Below are positions 48,706-57,776 of a stretch of DNA of 64,000 bases, one piece after another. Both the position numbers and the translations under genes were made by a program. Positions within the stretch are counted from its first letter, which is position 1. The number at the start of each line of letters is the position of its first letter. The notes beneath the pieces were generated by a model, which was not told where the DNA came from, searched no databases, and saw only the letters and a program-made list of their open reading frames with translations. Source of the stretch: a virus. The DNA is taken from the IMG/VR virus record IMGVR_UViG_3300017788_001394, positions 1-64,000 of that record. The stretch is one strand, 5' to 3'.

Positions 48706-50201
48706 ACTTTAACTCCGTATGTGGTTTCCCATCGCTCTGCGTCGGCTCTCGTATTTACTAAAGGTTCGCCTTTAATATTAAGGCTAGTATTTAAAAGCAT
48801 TGGACAACCAGTTAACTGTTTCCAATTAATTAATAATGCTCTAACATCTGGACAATCATTTGGTCCTACTGTTTGGACCCTACTTGTGCCATCGTAATGT
48901 ATGATCGCAGGAAATAAATCCGGATGCTTGCATCTTGCAATATACTGCATATAAGGGCTGCTGTCAACTGGCATTTCAAAATAGTCGTGTGCATCTTCTG
49001 CTAGTATCATAGGAGCAAACGGTCTAAACGCTTCTCTGTGTTTAATATTATTAACACGATCCTTGACTTCTACACCACGTGGATCGGCAAGTATACTACG
49101 ATGACCTAATGCCCTTGGCCCAAATTCTGCACGACCAGATGCAACTGCAGTTATCTTATTCTCTAGTAGCTCGTCAATAACTTCTTGTACAGGATACGCC
49201 CCTGGGATATCTGTCCCGCTGTATACATCGTAATTGATAAACTGTTTCTTGTGTGCTAACACTGCACCTATTGCGCTGCCTGCATCTCCTGGGTTTGGCA
49301 TAATCCAAACATTTTTGTAATACTTTGTAGCAATGTTGTTTGCTACACAATTTAAAATACACCCGCCCATTAACACCAAGTTATCAGTGCCAACATGTTT
49401 CTTAGTATATTGAACCAACCCGTCGAATATTTCTTCGTATAACCGTTGTGTAGCTGCAGCTATATCAGCATAATCTTGCACACTTGTTAACTCTGGTGCC
49501 CAATCCATACAGCCACGATGATAGTTGTCTTTAAACAATACTTGCGGATTGATACAGTTTGGCATTTTTAGTATAAAGTCTCTCCTCATACGAGCGTACA
49601 GCCTAGTAGAATCTCCTATTGCTGCCATACCCATTAAAATGTATTCGTGTTCTTGCGGCTTGAGACCTAAGCGTTGCGTCATTGCACTATACCATATACC
49701 AATACTGTCAGGATATGTTTGATGCCAAGTGCGCTTTAGCTTATTTTTCTTTCCGTTCCATACACTGATGGTGTCCCACTCGCCAATACTATCAACAACC
49801 AATACTGCAGCATTGCTGAATTTTGATGTATAGTAACCTGCGGCTGCATGGCTTAAATGATGGCTAGTTGTAGTAGACTTAGGTGCGTCTGCATAGTATC
49901 TACGCATATATGTAGTAGGAGATTCTTTGCGTAGTAACTTGTATTGTCCCGAGTATAGTTGCCGTATTTTTTTAAGCCACGGTTTTTCATAGTAATAAAT
50001 TTCCGTCGGCTTGCCATATGTGAGTGCTTCCGATATCAAGTCAGGGTGTAAGTTCTTATCGTTTTTGATTCTACTGTAACGCTCACTATGTGCAGCAAAC
50101 AATAACTTTAATTCAGTTTTATCTGACAGACCTTTTCTGCTTTGTTTAAAAACTGCTAAACTAGCGTCGTGGGCCATGCCCGTCCAACCCCATATAATCA
50201 T
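48687..50201 (-). CDS. Carbamoyltransferase (NodU/CmcH family)
   Basis: 504 residues from ATG 50201 (MIIWGWTGMAHDASLAVF); an upstream in-frame ATG at 50219 would add six residues but the family starts here. The N-terminal Kae1-like domain has the metal-binding HHLSHAA (114-120), ADP/Fe region VVDSIGEWDT, and GGCILNC (279-285). The C-terminal domain has GRAEFGPRALGHRS (356-369). These enzymes make carbamoyl-AMP from carbamoyl phosphate and ATP and transfer it to a hydroxyl of a sugar or natural product. It is overlapped by the GDPD-like gene. This is one of the most secure assignments here. Confidence 0.92.
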   Translation of the reverse strand: MIIWGWTGMAHDASLAVFKQSRKGLSDKTELKLLFAAHSERYSRIKNDKNLHPDLISEALTYGKPTEIYYYEKPWLKKIRQLYSGQYKLLRKESPTTYMRRYYADAPKSTTTSHHLSHAAAGYYTSKFSNAAVLVVDSIGEWDTISVWNGKKNKLKRTWHQTYPDSIGIWYSAMTQRLGLKPQEHEYILMGMAAIGDSTRLYARMRRDFILKMPNCINPQVLFKDNYHRGCMDWAPELTSVQDYADIAAATQRLYEEIFDGLVQYTKKHVGTDNLVLMGGCILNCVANNIATKYYKNVWIMPNPGDAGSAIGAVLAHKKQFINYDVYSGTDIPGAYPVQEVIDELLENKITAVASGRAEFGPRALGHRSILADPRGVEVKDRVNNIKHREAFRPFAPMILAEDAHDYFEMPVDSSPYMQYIARCKHPDLFPAIIHYDGTSRVQTVGPNDCPDVRALLINWKQLTGCPMLLNTSLNIKGEPLVNTRADAERWETTYGVKVCLPKL

Positions 50202-50626
50202 CTTACTGTGTCTCCGCATATACCGTAAATATTTCCTATTTTATCCGGCAATGGTTTATCTAACAAATCTAACCATACAGCGGTTTTATTATTAATAAAC
50301 GTGCCTGGATAACACCATAAGTATCCTTTACTAGTGAGTGTTACGTCATCGGTTTGGTGCCAAAATGTATTAGTATTCATACGTAATAAAATAGAAAGTG
50401 CTTCTAAGTTTTTAGCATGTGTCCAGACCCCTTGCTGTTGCAAGAATGATACATCTGCAGGCTGTTGTGGTTCGTCATGTCCATAATACAGAATACCTTT
50501 GTATGCAATTAAATCGCACTCTACATCATATCCTATGCTGTATGCATGTTTTAAGTATGCATCATCATTTTCATACGCCAGATTAGCGCCGTCTATATTT
50601 CCCTTGTGTGCTATGAATTTAGCCAT
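50198..50626 (-). CDS. Glycerophosphodiester phosphodiesterase-like protein
   Basis: 142 residues, much shorter than usual GDPD (about 240). It begins FIAHKGNIDGANLAYEN, with the family's catalytic His after the first strand, then IGYDVECDLIAYKGILYYGHDEP (Glu/Asp metal ligands and second His), and THAKNLEAL with FWHQTDDVTLTSKGYLW. This is a compact branch I associate with glycan clusters. Its stop overlaps the carbamoyltransferase start. It may cleave or transfer a phosphodiester-linked group. Confidence 0.7.
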   Translation of the reverse strand: MAKFIAHKGNIDGANLAYENDDAYLKHAYSIGYDVECDLIAYKGILYYGHDEPQQPADVSFLQQQGVWTHAKNLEALSILLRMNTNTFWHQTDDVTLTSKGYLWCYPGTFINNKTAVWLDLLDKPLPDKIGNIYGICGDTVR

Positions 50627-50672
50627 TTTTTTTCAGATCCTATAGGTGTAACAATAACGTGCATGTTACTTA

Positions 50673-50701
50673 CAATTAACTATATGTGATATCTATGTCA
50701 A
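50673..50701 (-). promoter_or_regulatory. Possible sigma70-like promoter
   Basis: On the minus strand TTGACA (50701-50696) is followed after 17 bases by TAATTG (50678-50673), a weak -10. It lies in the 120-base gap before the GDPD-like gene. Confidence 0.4.
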
Positions 50702-50743
50702 ATGTTAATGTTTTTTCATATTAACTACTTATATAACTAAAAA

Positions 50744-50751
50744 TATTTATA
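50744..50751 (-). promoter_or_regulatory. T4-type late promoter motif
   Basis: TATAAATA on the minus strand overlaps the stop region of the HisC-like gene and points to the GDPD-carbamoyltransferase operon, 118 bases ahead. The leader is long for a late promoter. Confidence 0.45.
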
Positions 50752-51760
50752 TCAATGACAAGCACCGCAATAATTCTTTATAATTGCCCTTATCGCCTGG
50801 AACACTAATTCTAACGTAGTCTTCGCTTAATATATTACAAACTTTATGAGAACAGTTTTCAATACTAATCTTAGCATGTATAAAGTTTGTTTCGCTCGGT
50901 AAGCATAATATATTGTGTTCCCTTAACTTAGAAATCAAAATATCCCTATTTGCTATAACATTAGCTACATAGGTGTTAATTTCATGTTTAAATTTAACTA
51001 ATGTATCTAACCAGGCAATGCTTGGGCCTGTTATGTCATTCATGTTGCGTAGCTTATACAATAATTCTCTATTAAATCTATCACTAACTGTATATCCTAT
51101 CCTAACCCCAGCACTACCTACTGCTTTGCTTAGTGTGCGTATCACTACTAAGTTAGGATGTGTTTGCGCTAGATCAACAAGTGATTTCGTTTTACTGAAT
51201 TCTATATATGCTTCGTCAATGGCTAATATACAATTATGCTTCTCGCAACTTGCTAGCAAACATAGTAACTGTTCATGTGATATAACTGTTCCTATAGGAC
51301 TACTCGGGTTGCTTAGTATAACAAGGTTAGTATTACTATCTATTGCTGTTAACACATCCACAAACGGAAAGTCGGTCGTAGTATACTTTGCAGCATATAA
51401 ATTAGCCTGATACATGTCAGCATATACACTATACATTGGAAAACTAGGATCGGTTGTAATTACTTTACTACCTGGTGCTACATATACTTGAAAGATGTTG
51501 CGTATTGCACGATCACTGCCATCATAAAGCACTGTGTATTCTTTGTTAATTTGAGTAAACTGTTCTAATAACTCATATGCTAAATCTTGGTTCGGGTAAT
51601 ATCTGACAATGTCATCTGTTAGTAGTTCTGTATAATACTTAAACATATTATAGCTAAACTTACTATCACGCTCACTTGCATGTAATCTAAGTTTATCGGT
51701 TGTGTTATAAGGTGCGTGTATCCGATTTATTCGTTCTAAATGTTTATTATACTTAATCAT
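50747..51760 (-). CDS. HisC-like aminotransferase (fold type I PLP enzyme)
   Basis: 337 residues, normal for HisC-like enzymes. VRYYPNQDLAYELLEQF, VILSNPSSPIGT (N151, P152), AIDEAYIEF (D182, Y185) and the PLP lysine K212 in IRTLSKAVGSAGVRIGY are all in place. Relatives transaminate histidinol phosphate or decarboxylate phospho-amino acids in cofactor and surface-glycan pathways. It ends an operon with a kinase, a nucleotidyltransferase-HAD fusion and a radical SAM enzyme, which favours a phosphorylated amino-alcohol substrate over histidine synthesis. Confidence 0.82.
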   Translation of the reverse strand: MIKYNKHLERINRIHAPYNTTDKLRLHASERDSKFSYNMFKYYTELLTDDIVRYYPNQDLAYELLEQFTQINKEYTVLYDGSDRAIRNIFQVYVAPGSKVITTDPSFPMYSVYADMYQANLYAAKYTTTDFPFVDVLTAIDSNTNLVILSNPSSPIGTVISHEQLLCLLASCEKHNCILAIDEAYIEFSKTKSLVDLAQTHPNLVVIRTLSKAVGSAGVRIGYTVSDRFNRELLYKLRNMNDITGPSIAWLDTLVKFKHEINTYVANVIANRDILISKLREHNILCLPSETNFIHAKISIENCSHKVCNILSEDYVRISVPGDKGNYKELLRCLSLI

Positions 51761-51761
51761 A

Positions 51762-52664
51762 TTATACTCCTAGCTGAGTTAATACAGGCGCCAATTCTTT
51801 ATAGCTGCAATTAGCACAATGTTTAGTAGGAGTATTTGATAAGCAGCCTTGCTTAACGTTCTGAAAATCAACTCCATTGTGTATATCGTCGATTTTAGTT
51901 TCAAATATATTACCGAAACTTTTTGCTGAGGTGTTCATACAACAAGCTAATATACGTCCTTCTACTGTTGCATATAATCCTGTCTTAATCCAGAAACAAT
52001 CTTCAAAATTCCAATCGCCACGGCCTTTAATACTAGACTGCCAATTTGTTTTAAGATAAGTTAGTTGTTCGTCTGTATATCCTAAAGTCACCGACCTCGT
52101 TTCACTCCAGTCTTGTGCAATGTTTAATCTAAGTTCAGTTAAATTATAAGGTAAAACAATTTCATCATACACTTTTTGTATATCGTCAATATTGCTAGGG
52201 TTAACTACATAGTTACATGTAATTTGACAGTTATGTCTGTCTACCTTTTGTAATTCATCTAAAAATTTAATTAGTTTGGACCATTTACTTGGTGATCTAT
52301 CACGCTCATATGTTTCTTTGTAACCATCTATACTTAGATACAAATAGTCAATGTACTTCAAACTCTCTGGGAACCAAGTTGCTATACTCATACTGTATTG
52401 ACAGTTAGTAGCACTAATAAGTTTTGCGTCCGGGAAATAGTCTTTAAATGTTTTGCATATAACATTAAACTCTGGATGTAAAAAGGGTTCTCCCATGCCC
52501 ATTAGTTTAGCTTCTTTAACAGGGTGATGTTTAATATGTTCCATTAATTCTGTAAATCGTGCTACACTCATGTGCTGCAATGCGCCAATCACTTCATGTC
52601 TGTTACAGAAACTGCATTGTAAATTGCAATGATTTGTTGTTTCGATATAAACATATTCGATCAT
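51762..52664 (-). CDS. Radical SAM/SPASM enzyme
   Basis: 300 residues. The core motif is C13-NLQ-C17-SF-C20 and MGMGEPFLHP takes the place of GGEP. The C-terminal SPASM-like domain has EDCFWIK, ILACCMNTSAKSFGN, QGCLSN and KHCANC. This domain order differs from the twitch-first siblings and is the common one for SPASM enzymes such as dehydrogenases acting on sugars and peptides. It lies between nucleotidyltransferase and HisC-like genes with overlaps or one-base spacing, so it likely modifies the activated intermediate. Confidence 0.86.
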   Translation of the reverse strand: MIEYVYIETTNHCNLQCSFCNRHEVIGALQHMSVARFTELMEHIKHHPVKEAKLMGMGEPFLHPEFNVICKTFKDYFPDAKLISATNCQYSMSIATWFPESLKYIDYLYLSIDGYKETYERDRSPSKWSKLIKFLDELQKVDRHNCQITCNYVVNPSNIDDIQKVYDEIVLPYNLTELRLNIAQDWSETRSVTLGYTDEQLTYLKTNWQSSIKGRGDWNFEDCFWIKTGLYATVEGRILACCMNTSAKSFGNIFETKIDDIHNGVDFQNVKQGCLSNTPTKHCANCSYKELAPVLTQLGV

Positions 52665-53695
52665 TTAATCGATTTCCAGAAGTTATTATCGTCACGAGGA
52701 ACATTTATTGCATTAGCACTAGGCCAAGGATTTGTAGTGCTTACATCGTTTATTAACAGCCTAGGACTATGTGGTAAATCGTATATTATACGATAGTTAG
52801 TAAACCCACAACTATTTAAGTTTGCTTCGGTTACTGCCTTAAATCGTTCCGGTCTTGCTGTTGTGAATATAATCGTAGCACCTGATCTCTGTTTATCTTT
52901 AAGATAAGCAACAGCATCTGGATTTACTTCAATAGGTGTATTATAGTTATTAGAAAAGTGTTCGCTTTGATTTTTAAACACAACACCATCAATGTCACAA
53001 AAGATAGTCATATGTTTTTTAGCATGATCGACGAAATCACTATATGTCCCGCAATCTATGTAAGTGTCAACTTCTACATTTTTAAATGCGTCTTTTTTTA
53101 TGTCAATCTGGTATTTAATAATATGACTCAAGAACAGTTCGCCTGTGCAATCAGTTTTAACAGATTCATAGCTTTCAATATATTTTTTGCTACTCTCAAA
53201 GCCATAACCGCCTACACATATATTGCCGCTAACAATACGCTTCTCTACGATGTTTCTTATTATACCGTTTTCTTCTATAATAAAACTCTTAGCAGCTATG
53301 TTTGATAGCGTGGGGTAATTACTGATATCAATTGATGTAACGAAGTTTTGACCTGCAGGTATTGCTACACTATAAAAGCTATCGCAGTCTACACTCATGA
53401 ATGGTGTATCTGTCCAGTCTTTAACTGTTAGATATATTGTTTCAGCAGGACCGCTAGTAAACTCGTCGAGTATTACAATGTCTACAGTAGAACCGTAAGC
53501 ATTGCGTATAGCAGTATCAGCAGCGTATAGCGCACAATGCTCTTTAATCACAACAAATGTAACAGGATACTTGCCATAATATGGTGCAGCGGCGTGCATG
53601 AACATGGGCTTACTATCTGGCATTGTTAACAAGTATTTGGGTCTAGCTGTGGGGAATCTATTGCTGCGACCCGCACAGGGTATTATTATTTTCAT
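52661..53695 (-). CDS. Nucleotidyltransferase fused to HAD phosphatase
   Basis: 344 residues. Domain one (1 to about 225) has the NTP-transferase start IIIPCAGRSNRFPTARPKYLL and FMSVDCDSFY as metal site. Domain two (from about 230) begins MTIFCDIDGVVFKN, a HAD motif with both aspartates, and continues with IIFTTARPERF. One chain could therefore activate a phosphorylated compound with a nucleotide and dephosphorylate another. The kinase upstream is coupled by a four-base overlap. The fused arrangement is consistent with choline- or sugar-phosphate type activation. Confidence 0.82.
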   Translation of the reverse strand: MKIIIPCAGRSNRFPTARPKYLLTMPDSKPMFMHAAAPYYGKYPVTFVVIKEHCALYAADTAIRNAYGSTVDIVILDEFTSGPAETIYLTVKDWTDTPFMSVDCDSFYSVAIPAGQNFVTSIDISNYPTLSNIAAKSFIIEENGIIRNIVEKRIVSGNICVGGYGFESSKKYIESYESVKTDCTGELFLSHIIKYQIDIKKDAFKNVEVDTYIDCGTYSDFVDHAKKHMTIFCDIDGVVFKNQSEHFSNNYNTPIEVNPDAVAYLKDKQRSGATIIFTTARPERFKAVTEANLNSCGFTNYRIIYDLPHSPRLLINDVSTTNPWPSANAINVPRDDNNFWKSIK

Positions 53696-54429
53696 AATCT
53701 GTTAATCTCTTTCATAATGAAATCATAATCTGCTTTATGATTTATGCAGTATGGTAATACTCGTGCAAGCATAAATTTATAAATCTTGTTGTTAAATATA
53801 TTTGAATACTTTTGTTTTAGTTTATTATAAATGTAGTTACAGCTTAATTGATAGTTTGCTTTATTATTATAGTTCCTGACAAACCAAAGCCCAGTTAAGT
53901 CTTGTCTGAGTTTGTTAGCATCAAAGTATATACTATCAAATTCTGTTGGACTAACATCTATCATGTAAAATTTATTGTTGTAGTATAGTAAATTATCAAA
54001 CGTAAAGTCGCCGTGTATCAATGATTTTGGTAGTACATAATTAAATTTGTATGATAGATTTATATTACATACATTGTTAATACGTTGTTGCTTGTTTAAC
54101 ACTATACTACTATAATCTTCAGTTTTAGTCGTGTTAGCTAAACAAAAATCAAAATAAGAACTTATGTAAACAACAAGCCTATCTAAGTCTGTAGCAGTAG
54201 CAGTTTCTAAATAATTTCTAATAGAGATACCAGGAATATATTCCATAAAAATTGTAGTGTCGGTATATCTATAAATTTTTGGCTGGTCAAATGGCATCAA
54301 TGTAGTGTTTAGTAAATATTGATCTATATTTTTAATACCAGACTTAAACACGCCTAACTGCTCGTCAATGACTGCTAACGCAACGTAACAACCACTTCGT
54401 CCATTGGTAAATTCTTGTATTACTTTCAT
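53692..54429 (-). CDS. APH/choline kinase-like phosphotransferase
   Basis: 245 residues. The kinase catalytic loop is LIHGDFTFDNLLYY (HGD and Asn) with the metal-binding Asp in FYMIDVSPTEFDS, typical of aminoglycoside/choline kinase-fold enzymes. The glycine-rich loop region (FTNGRSGCYVALAV) is degenerate. It is the first gene of the kinase, nucleotidyltransferase-HAD, radical SAM, aminotransferase operon, an order reminiscent of choline-phosphate activation. A CATAAATA late-promoter variant is 34 bases upstream. Confidence 0.72.
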   Translation of the reverse strand: MKVIQEFTNGRSGCYVALAVIDEQLGVFKSGIKNIDQYLLNTTLMPFDQPKIYRYTDTTIFMEYIPGISIRNYLETATATDLDRLVVYISSYFDFCLANTTKTEDYSSIVLNKQQRINNVCNINLSYKFNYVLPKSLIHGDFTFDNLLYYNNKFYMIDVSPTEFDSIYFDANKLRQDLTGLWFVRNYNNKANYQLSCNYIYNKLKQKYSNIFNNKIYKFMLARVLPYCINHKADYDFIMKEINRL

Positions 54430-54462
54430 CTCGATTTCATTATAAACTGTAGTTAATAAATA

Positions 54463-54470
54463 TATTTATG
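54463..54470 (-). promoter_or_regulatory. T4-type late promoter variant
   Basis: CATAAATA on the minus strand (7 of 8 matches to TATAAATA) lies 34 bases before ATG 54429 of the kinase operon, in a divergent gap. Confidence 0.35.
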
Positions 54471-54517
54471 AAAATACGATTCTTACTCGAGACTAGTCTT
54501 ATTTATGGTTAATATCA

Positions 54518-55643
54518 ATGAGTGAAAAACTTAAAGTCGCAATATGTCTTACCGGACTAGTACGTAATACTTAGTGCAGTGTCTGCATATATTAAACATA
54601 TATTTACTAAGATTGGTAATGATAATAAGATCGAGTTTGACTACTATTGTCATTTTTGGAAAAATGATAAGCTGTATCCATATAATATAAATGAAGATTG
54701 GTTAGGTATCACATCCTTACCCAAGGAAGATGAAACAAGTGTTAACCACGTCGTGGCTACATTAAATCCAAAAGCAGTCACATATAACTGTTACATTGAC
54801 ATGTTTCCTACTTTTTTAAACCACGGCCTGTCGCAATATATTGATTACAGCACACATTTGGACTTGTTTATAGATAAAACGATAGATAAAGATTTCTTTA
54901 TGTCAGTTGACAGTACTGATCCAACAAAATATTTTGATTGTTGGTGTAAGTTTCATAATGATTGGGTTAATTTTGCACACCTAACCAGTCAATTTTTTGC
55001 TATAGAACAATGCTTGAAACCTGTTGTTAGTTCAGACATACAATATGATGCAATATTAAGATGGAGATATGATCAATTATTTTTAACATCAGATTACCAC
55101 ATAAACAAGTTAGTGGAGAATCTAAAAAATACACACCGCAATCACATTGTTGTTGAATGGATGCATAGTGGGAGGTGGGACGTAATCGAAAGTATAGAAA
55201 TAACTAACATTTCCCAAGTCGGGATAAATCCCGGTATGGATATAACAGTGTCTGACACTTGGTGGATAGTTGATGCTGACACTGCAGCGTTTATGTCCAA
55301 GTATTTAACAATTGCATATGCAGACATAAGAAAGTATTATAAAGTATTCTTGTTAAGGGATGCTGGACAACATACTTTTTTTTATTACGCACTATTGTCA
55401 ATAAAAATTAATTTTAACATTGTCGGATCTATAGGAAGCAATTTAATCAGAGATCCGACAATATTACCGCCTATCGACGATTTATCTGAACTAAGTATTA
55501 TTGATTCTGATCTTGCGATAAACATAGCGAGGAGTGATCCCGGGATAAGCAGTTATAAAAAGCAACTTGAAGAATCTCAAAAAAAGAAGTATGTGTATAA
55601 TATTATCAAACATTTTAATTTTGTGTCTGAAGAAACATTATAA
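54518..55643 (+). pseudogene. Glycosyltransferase-like protein with +1 frameshift
   Basis: ATG 54518 opens MSEKLKVAICLTGLVRNT and stops at TAG 54572-54574. The +1 frame then runs from there to TAA 55643 beginning SAVSAYIKHIFTKIG. If one base is skipped near 54570, the joined protein is about 374 residues and aligns with the intact paralog at 57777-58949 without a gap: both have exactly 33 residues between LTGL and the end of DYYCHFW. Later shared elements are a RWRYDQLFL/SRYDLLFN segment and DTWWIVDADTA/SDFWWAHDMSTA. It is a broken gene, a programmed +1 shift, or a base error. Family resembles LPS-type glycosyltransferases. Confidence 0.72.
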
Positions 55644-55750
55644 GTCAGGTTAAACCCATATGTCAAAAACAATTATATAGCAGTAATGTTTTTAGGACTA
55701 ATACGATTCGATATCGACATTTTTAAGCAACACATAATATGCATATTCTA

Positions 55751-56434
55751 TCATAGTATTAGCTTTGCACAAAAGGATTTTAAATCAGAATCTGGATAGC
55801 TAGCGGGCATTTCAATAATATCGAAATCTTTAAAAAAATCTCTGCTATAAAACATTAACGGAGTAGACTTGTATTTTTCTTTTAATTGACTAATAGTCAA
55901 CTGTTGTCTGTACGCTTGTGTTTCTAAAAAGATATCTTGTGTTTCTATATCTTTAATGTCTGTTATCATGACTACTACGTTTGATATCCTACGCATTTGA
56001 TTTATAACTGATAACGCATAATCGTAATCTGGAAAGTACTGAAATACACTGTTAGATATACAACAATCATAACTGTTACTTTTAATCGACGCCGTGTTGT
56101 TGAAAAAATTATTTTTTTCTATTACTTTATTACAGTATTCGACAAAATACTCACTAATGTCACACCCACCGACATTGATGTTTTTATAGTTTTTAAAATA
56201 ATATAGCAATGCCCCATTACCACAACCATACTCAAATATAGAACTAATGTTTCCTACTTCATTTTCTAAGAAATTTATAAAATCATAATATGACGACTGA
56301 TCAATTTTAAAAATCGAACTATGCAGTTTATAACTCGACTCCTTGCTATCAGTTACTGTTAGACTGTGTGTTATTGAATCTGTATTTTTATTCCACACAA
56401 AGTCTTTTTTATTAATTACTTCATTCCAACTCAT
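55751..56434 (-). CDS. Class I SAM-dependent methyltransferase
   Basis: 227 residues from ATG 56434 (MSWNEVINKKDFVWN), one base after the upstream stop; a longer frame would run into that gene. Motif I is SIFEYGCGNGALLYYF, then GGCDISEYFVEYC, and CCISNSVFQYFPDYDYA is the strand-4/post-motif region. VVVMITDIKD fits strand 5. Third gene of a HAD-nucleotidyltransferase-methyltransferase operon. The acceptor is probably a sugar or nucleotide-linked intermediate. Confidence 0.75.
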   Translation of the reverse strand: MSWNEVINKKDFVWNKNTDSITHSLTVTDSKESSYKLHSSIFKIDQSSYYDFINFLENEVGNISSIFEYGCGNGALLYYFKNYKNINVGGCDISEYFVEYCNKVIEKNNFFNNTASIKSNSYDCCISNSVFQYFPDYDYALSVINQMRRISNVVVMITDIKDIETQDIFLETQAYRQQLTISQLKEKYKSTPLMFYSRDFFKDFDIIEMPASYPDSDLKSFCAKLIL

Positions 56435-56435
56435 T

Positions 56436-57137
56436 TTATGTTTGTTGTAACCAATGTTGCAAATCCTCTGGTGTTCCAATGCCATGCATAGATTCAACAT
56501 TAACTGTTTTAACTGTGCATCCTAATGCAATAGTATAATTAAATACCGGACACAAATAAAACTCGTTATTGAATCTGTCGTTAGCAACAAACATATGATT
56601 AGCACTGTGTTTGTATGTTTTCCAAGACTTCCAATAGTAATGCCCTGTCGTTGCACGATCACTTATTGGTTGTTTTTCTGCTACACGTATTACATTGCCT
56701 GTTGCATCTGTTTCCGCAAAACTCCATTTAGGATCACGTTCTGGGCAATCAAATGTAAGTATTACTCCATCATAATTCATATTATTAACAAATAAATTTT
56801 TATCCCACGACATTATTTGATCGCAATTAGAAATAAAAACACTATCGTTGTCATTTAAGTGTGCGTCTGCAGTTAACACACTACATGCAGCGCCTTCAGT
56901 TAATGTGTCTAGTTCTACTACTTTAGCATTAGGGTAATAATCTTTTACTGCGTCGACAATATTTTGTTCTTTTCTAATAATAAAAATGTAATCATCAAAC
57001 TCTAAATCTATGTTTTCTACTGCACGAACAAACATAGGTTTACCTTTTACATCTATCAATGGCTTAGGTTGTATATAACCATGAGACTGAAACCTAGACC
57101 CGTTGCCTGCCATTGGCATTATAAGTTTAAAACTCAT
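56436..57137 (-). CDS. Sugar-phosphate nucleotidyltransferase-like protein
   Basis: 233 residues. The signature LIMPMAGNGSRFQSHGYIQP is followed by KPLIDVKGKPMFVRAVENI, and the metal site is VFISNCDQIM. GIGTPEDLQHWL closes the domain as in glucose-1-phosphate nucleotidylyltransferase-like enzymes. The NTP used is not determined. It overlaps the HAD gene upstream by 11 bases. With the fusion at 52661-53695 it is the second nucleotide-activating enzyme of the cluster. Confidence 0.83.
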   Translation of the reverse strand: MSFKLIMPMAGNGSRFQSHGYIQPKPLIDVKGKPMFVRAVENIDLEFDDYIFIIRKEQNIVDAVKDYYPNAKVVELDTLTEGAACSVLTADAHLNDNDSVFISNCDQIMSWDKNLFVNNMNYDGVILTFDCPERDPKWSFAETDATGNVIRVAEKQPISDRATTGHYYWKSWKTYKHSANHMFVANDRFNNEFYLCPVFNYTIALGCTVKTVNVESMHGIGTPEDLQHWLQQT

Positions 57138-57699
57138 ATAACTTCTCTATTAAGTCTTTACTATCAGCAACTGCTATTACAGTTGCCCCTGTTAACATTG
57201 CACCTTCTATCCCCACGAGACTGTCTTCGAATATTACAGTATTAGAAGGTGTGTTATTTGTTATTCTCATGCACTCATTATACATCCACGGGTTAGGTTT
57301 AGCGGGACCATAGTCACGTGTATAAACACATTCGAACTGCCATAATTGCAAAATATTCATACATTTAAAAACAAACTCACTACGGCTATTACTTGCTAAA
57401 CACAATTTATATTTGGTGTATAATCTAGTAAAGTGATCTGCTAACTCTTTATTATACTTTACATACTCATTGATGTGAGCTCGTGTATGTTCTTTTTTTA
57501 AATCATCAACAGCTATTGTAACATCGTAGCCTTTATTTTGCAAATATTTTATTTTAGCAGTAGTAGGCAATCCCTCTACTTCTTCGTCAGCATATGTTAT
57601 ACCCGGACACTGATGTGTCACCGCCCATCTGAATCCGTCTTGATGTAACTTTTTACAGTCTACTAACGTTCCGTCTAAGTCAAATATTAATGTTTTCAT
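57127..57699 (-). CDS. HAD hydrolase (beta-phosphoglucomutase-like)
   Basis: 190 residues from ATG 57699 (MKTLIFDLDGTLVDCKKLH); a longer frame upstream lacks family similarity. The motifs are DLDGTL, the helical cap, ASNSRSEF, the GPAKPNPW lysine region and FEDSLVGIEGA. It is either a phosphatase or a phosphomutase. A GATAAATA motif is only eight bases from the ATG. It supplies or removes the phosphate used by the coupled nucleotidyltransferase. Confidence 0.83.
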   Translation of the reverse strand: MKTLIFDLDGTLVDCKKLHQDGFRWAVTHQCPGITYADEEVEGLPTTAKIKYLQNKGYDVTIAVDDLKKEHTRAHINEYVKYNKELADHFTRLYTKYKLCLASNSRSEFVFKCMNILQLWQFECVYTRDYGPAKPNPWMYNECMRITNNTPSNTVIFEDSLVGIEGAMLTGATVIAVADSKDLIEKLYEF

Positions 57700-57776
57700 A
57701 AAAAAATATTTATCTTGGTTAAATACTATTTTAATTATAAAAATACATTTTATTAAAGAATTGATTATCATAAATT

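Noticed and set aside
18412-50201. Saxitoxin-type biosynthetic cluster
   Set aside because: Amidinotransferase, carbamoyltransferase and oxygenases are shared, but no polyketide synthase-like starter enzyme is present, so identity with that pathway is not supported.
54579-55643. Independent gene starting at GTG 54579
   Set aside because: The missing N-terminus is encoded just upstream in the other frame with exact spacing to the paralog, so this is the downstream part of a frameshifted gene.
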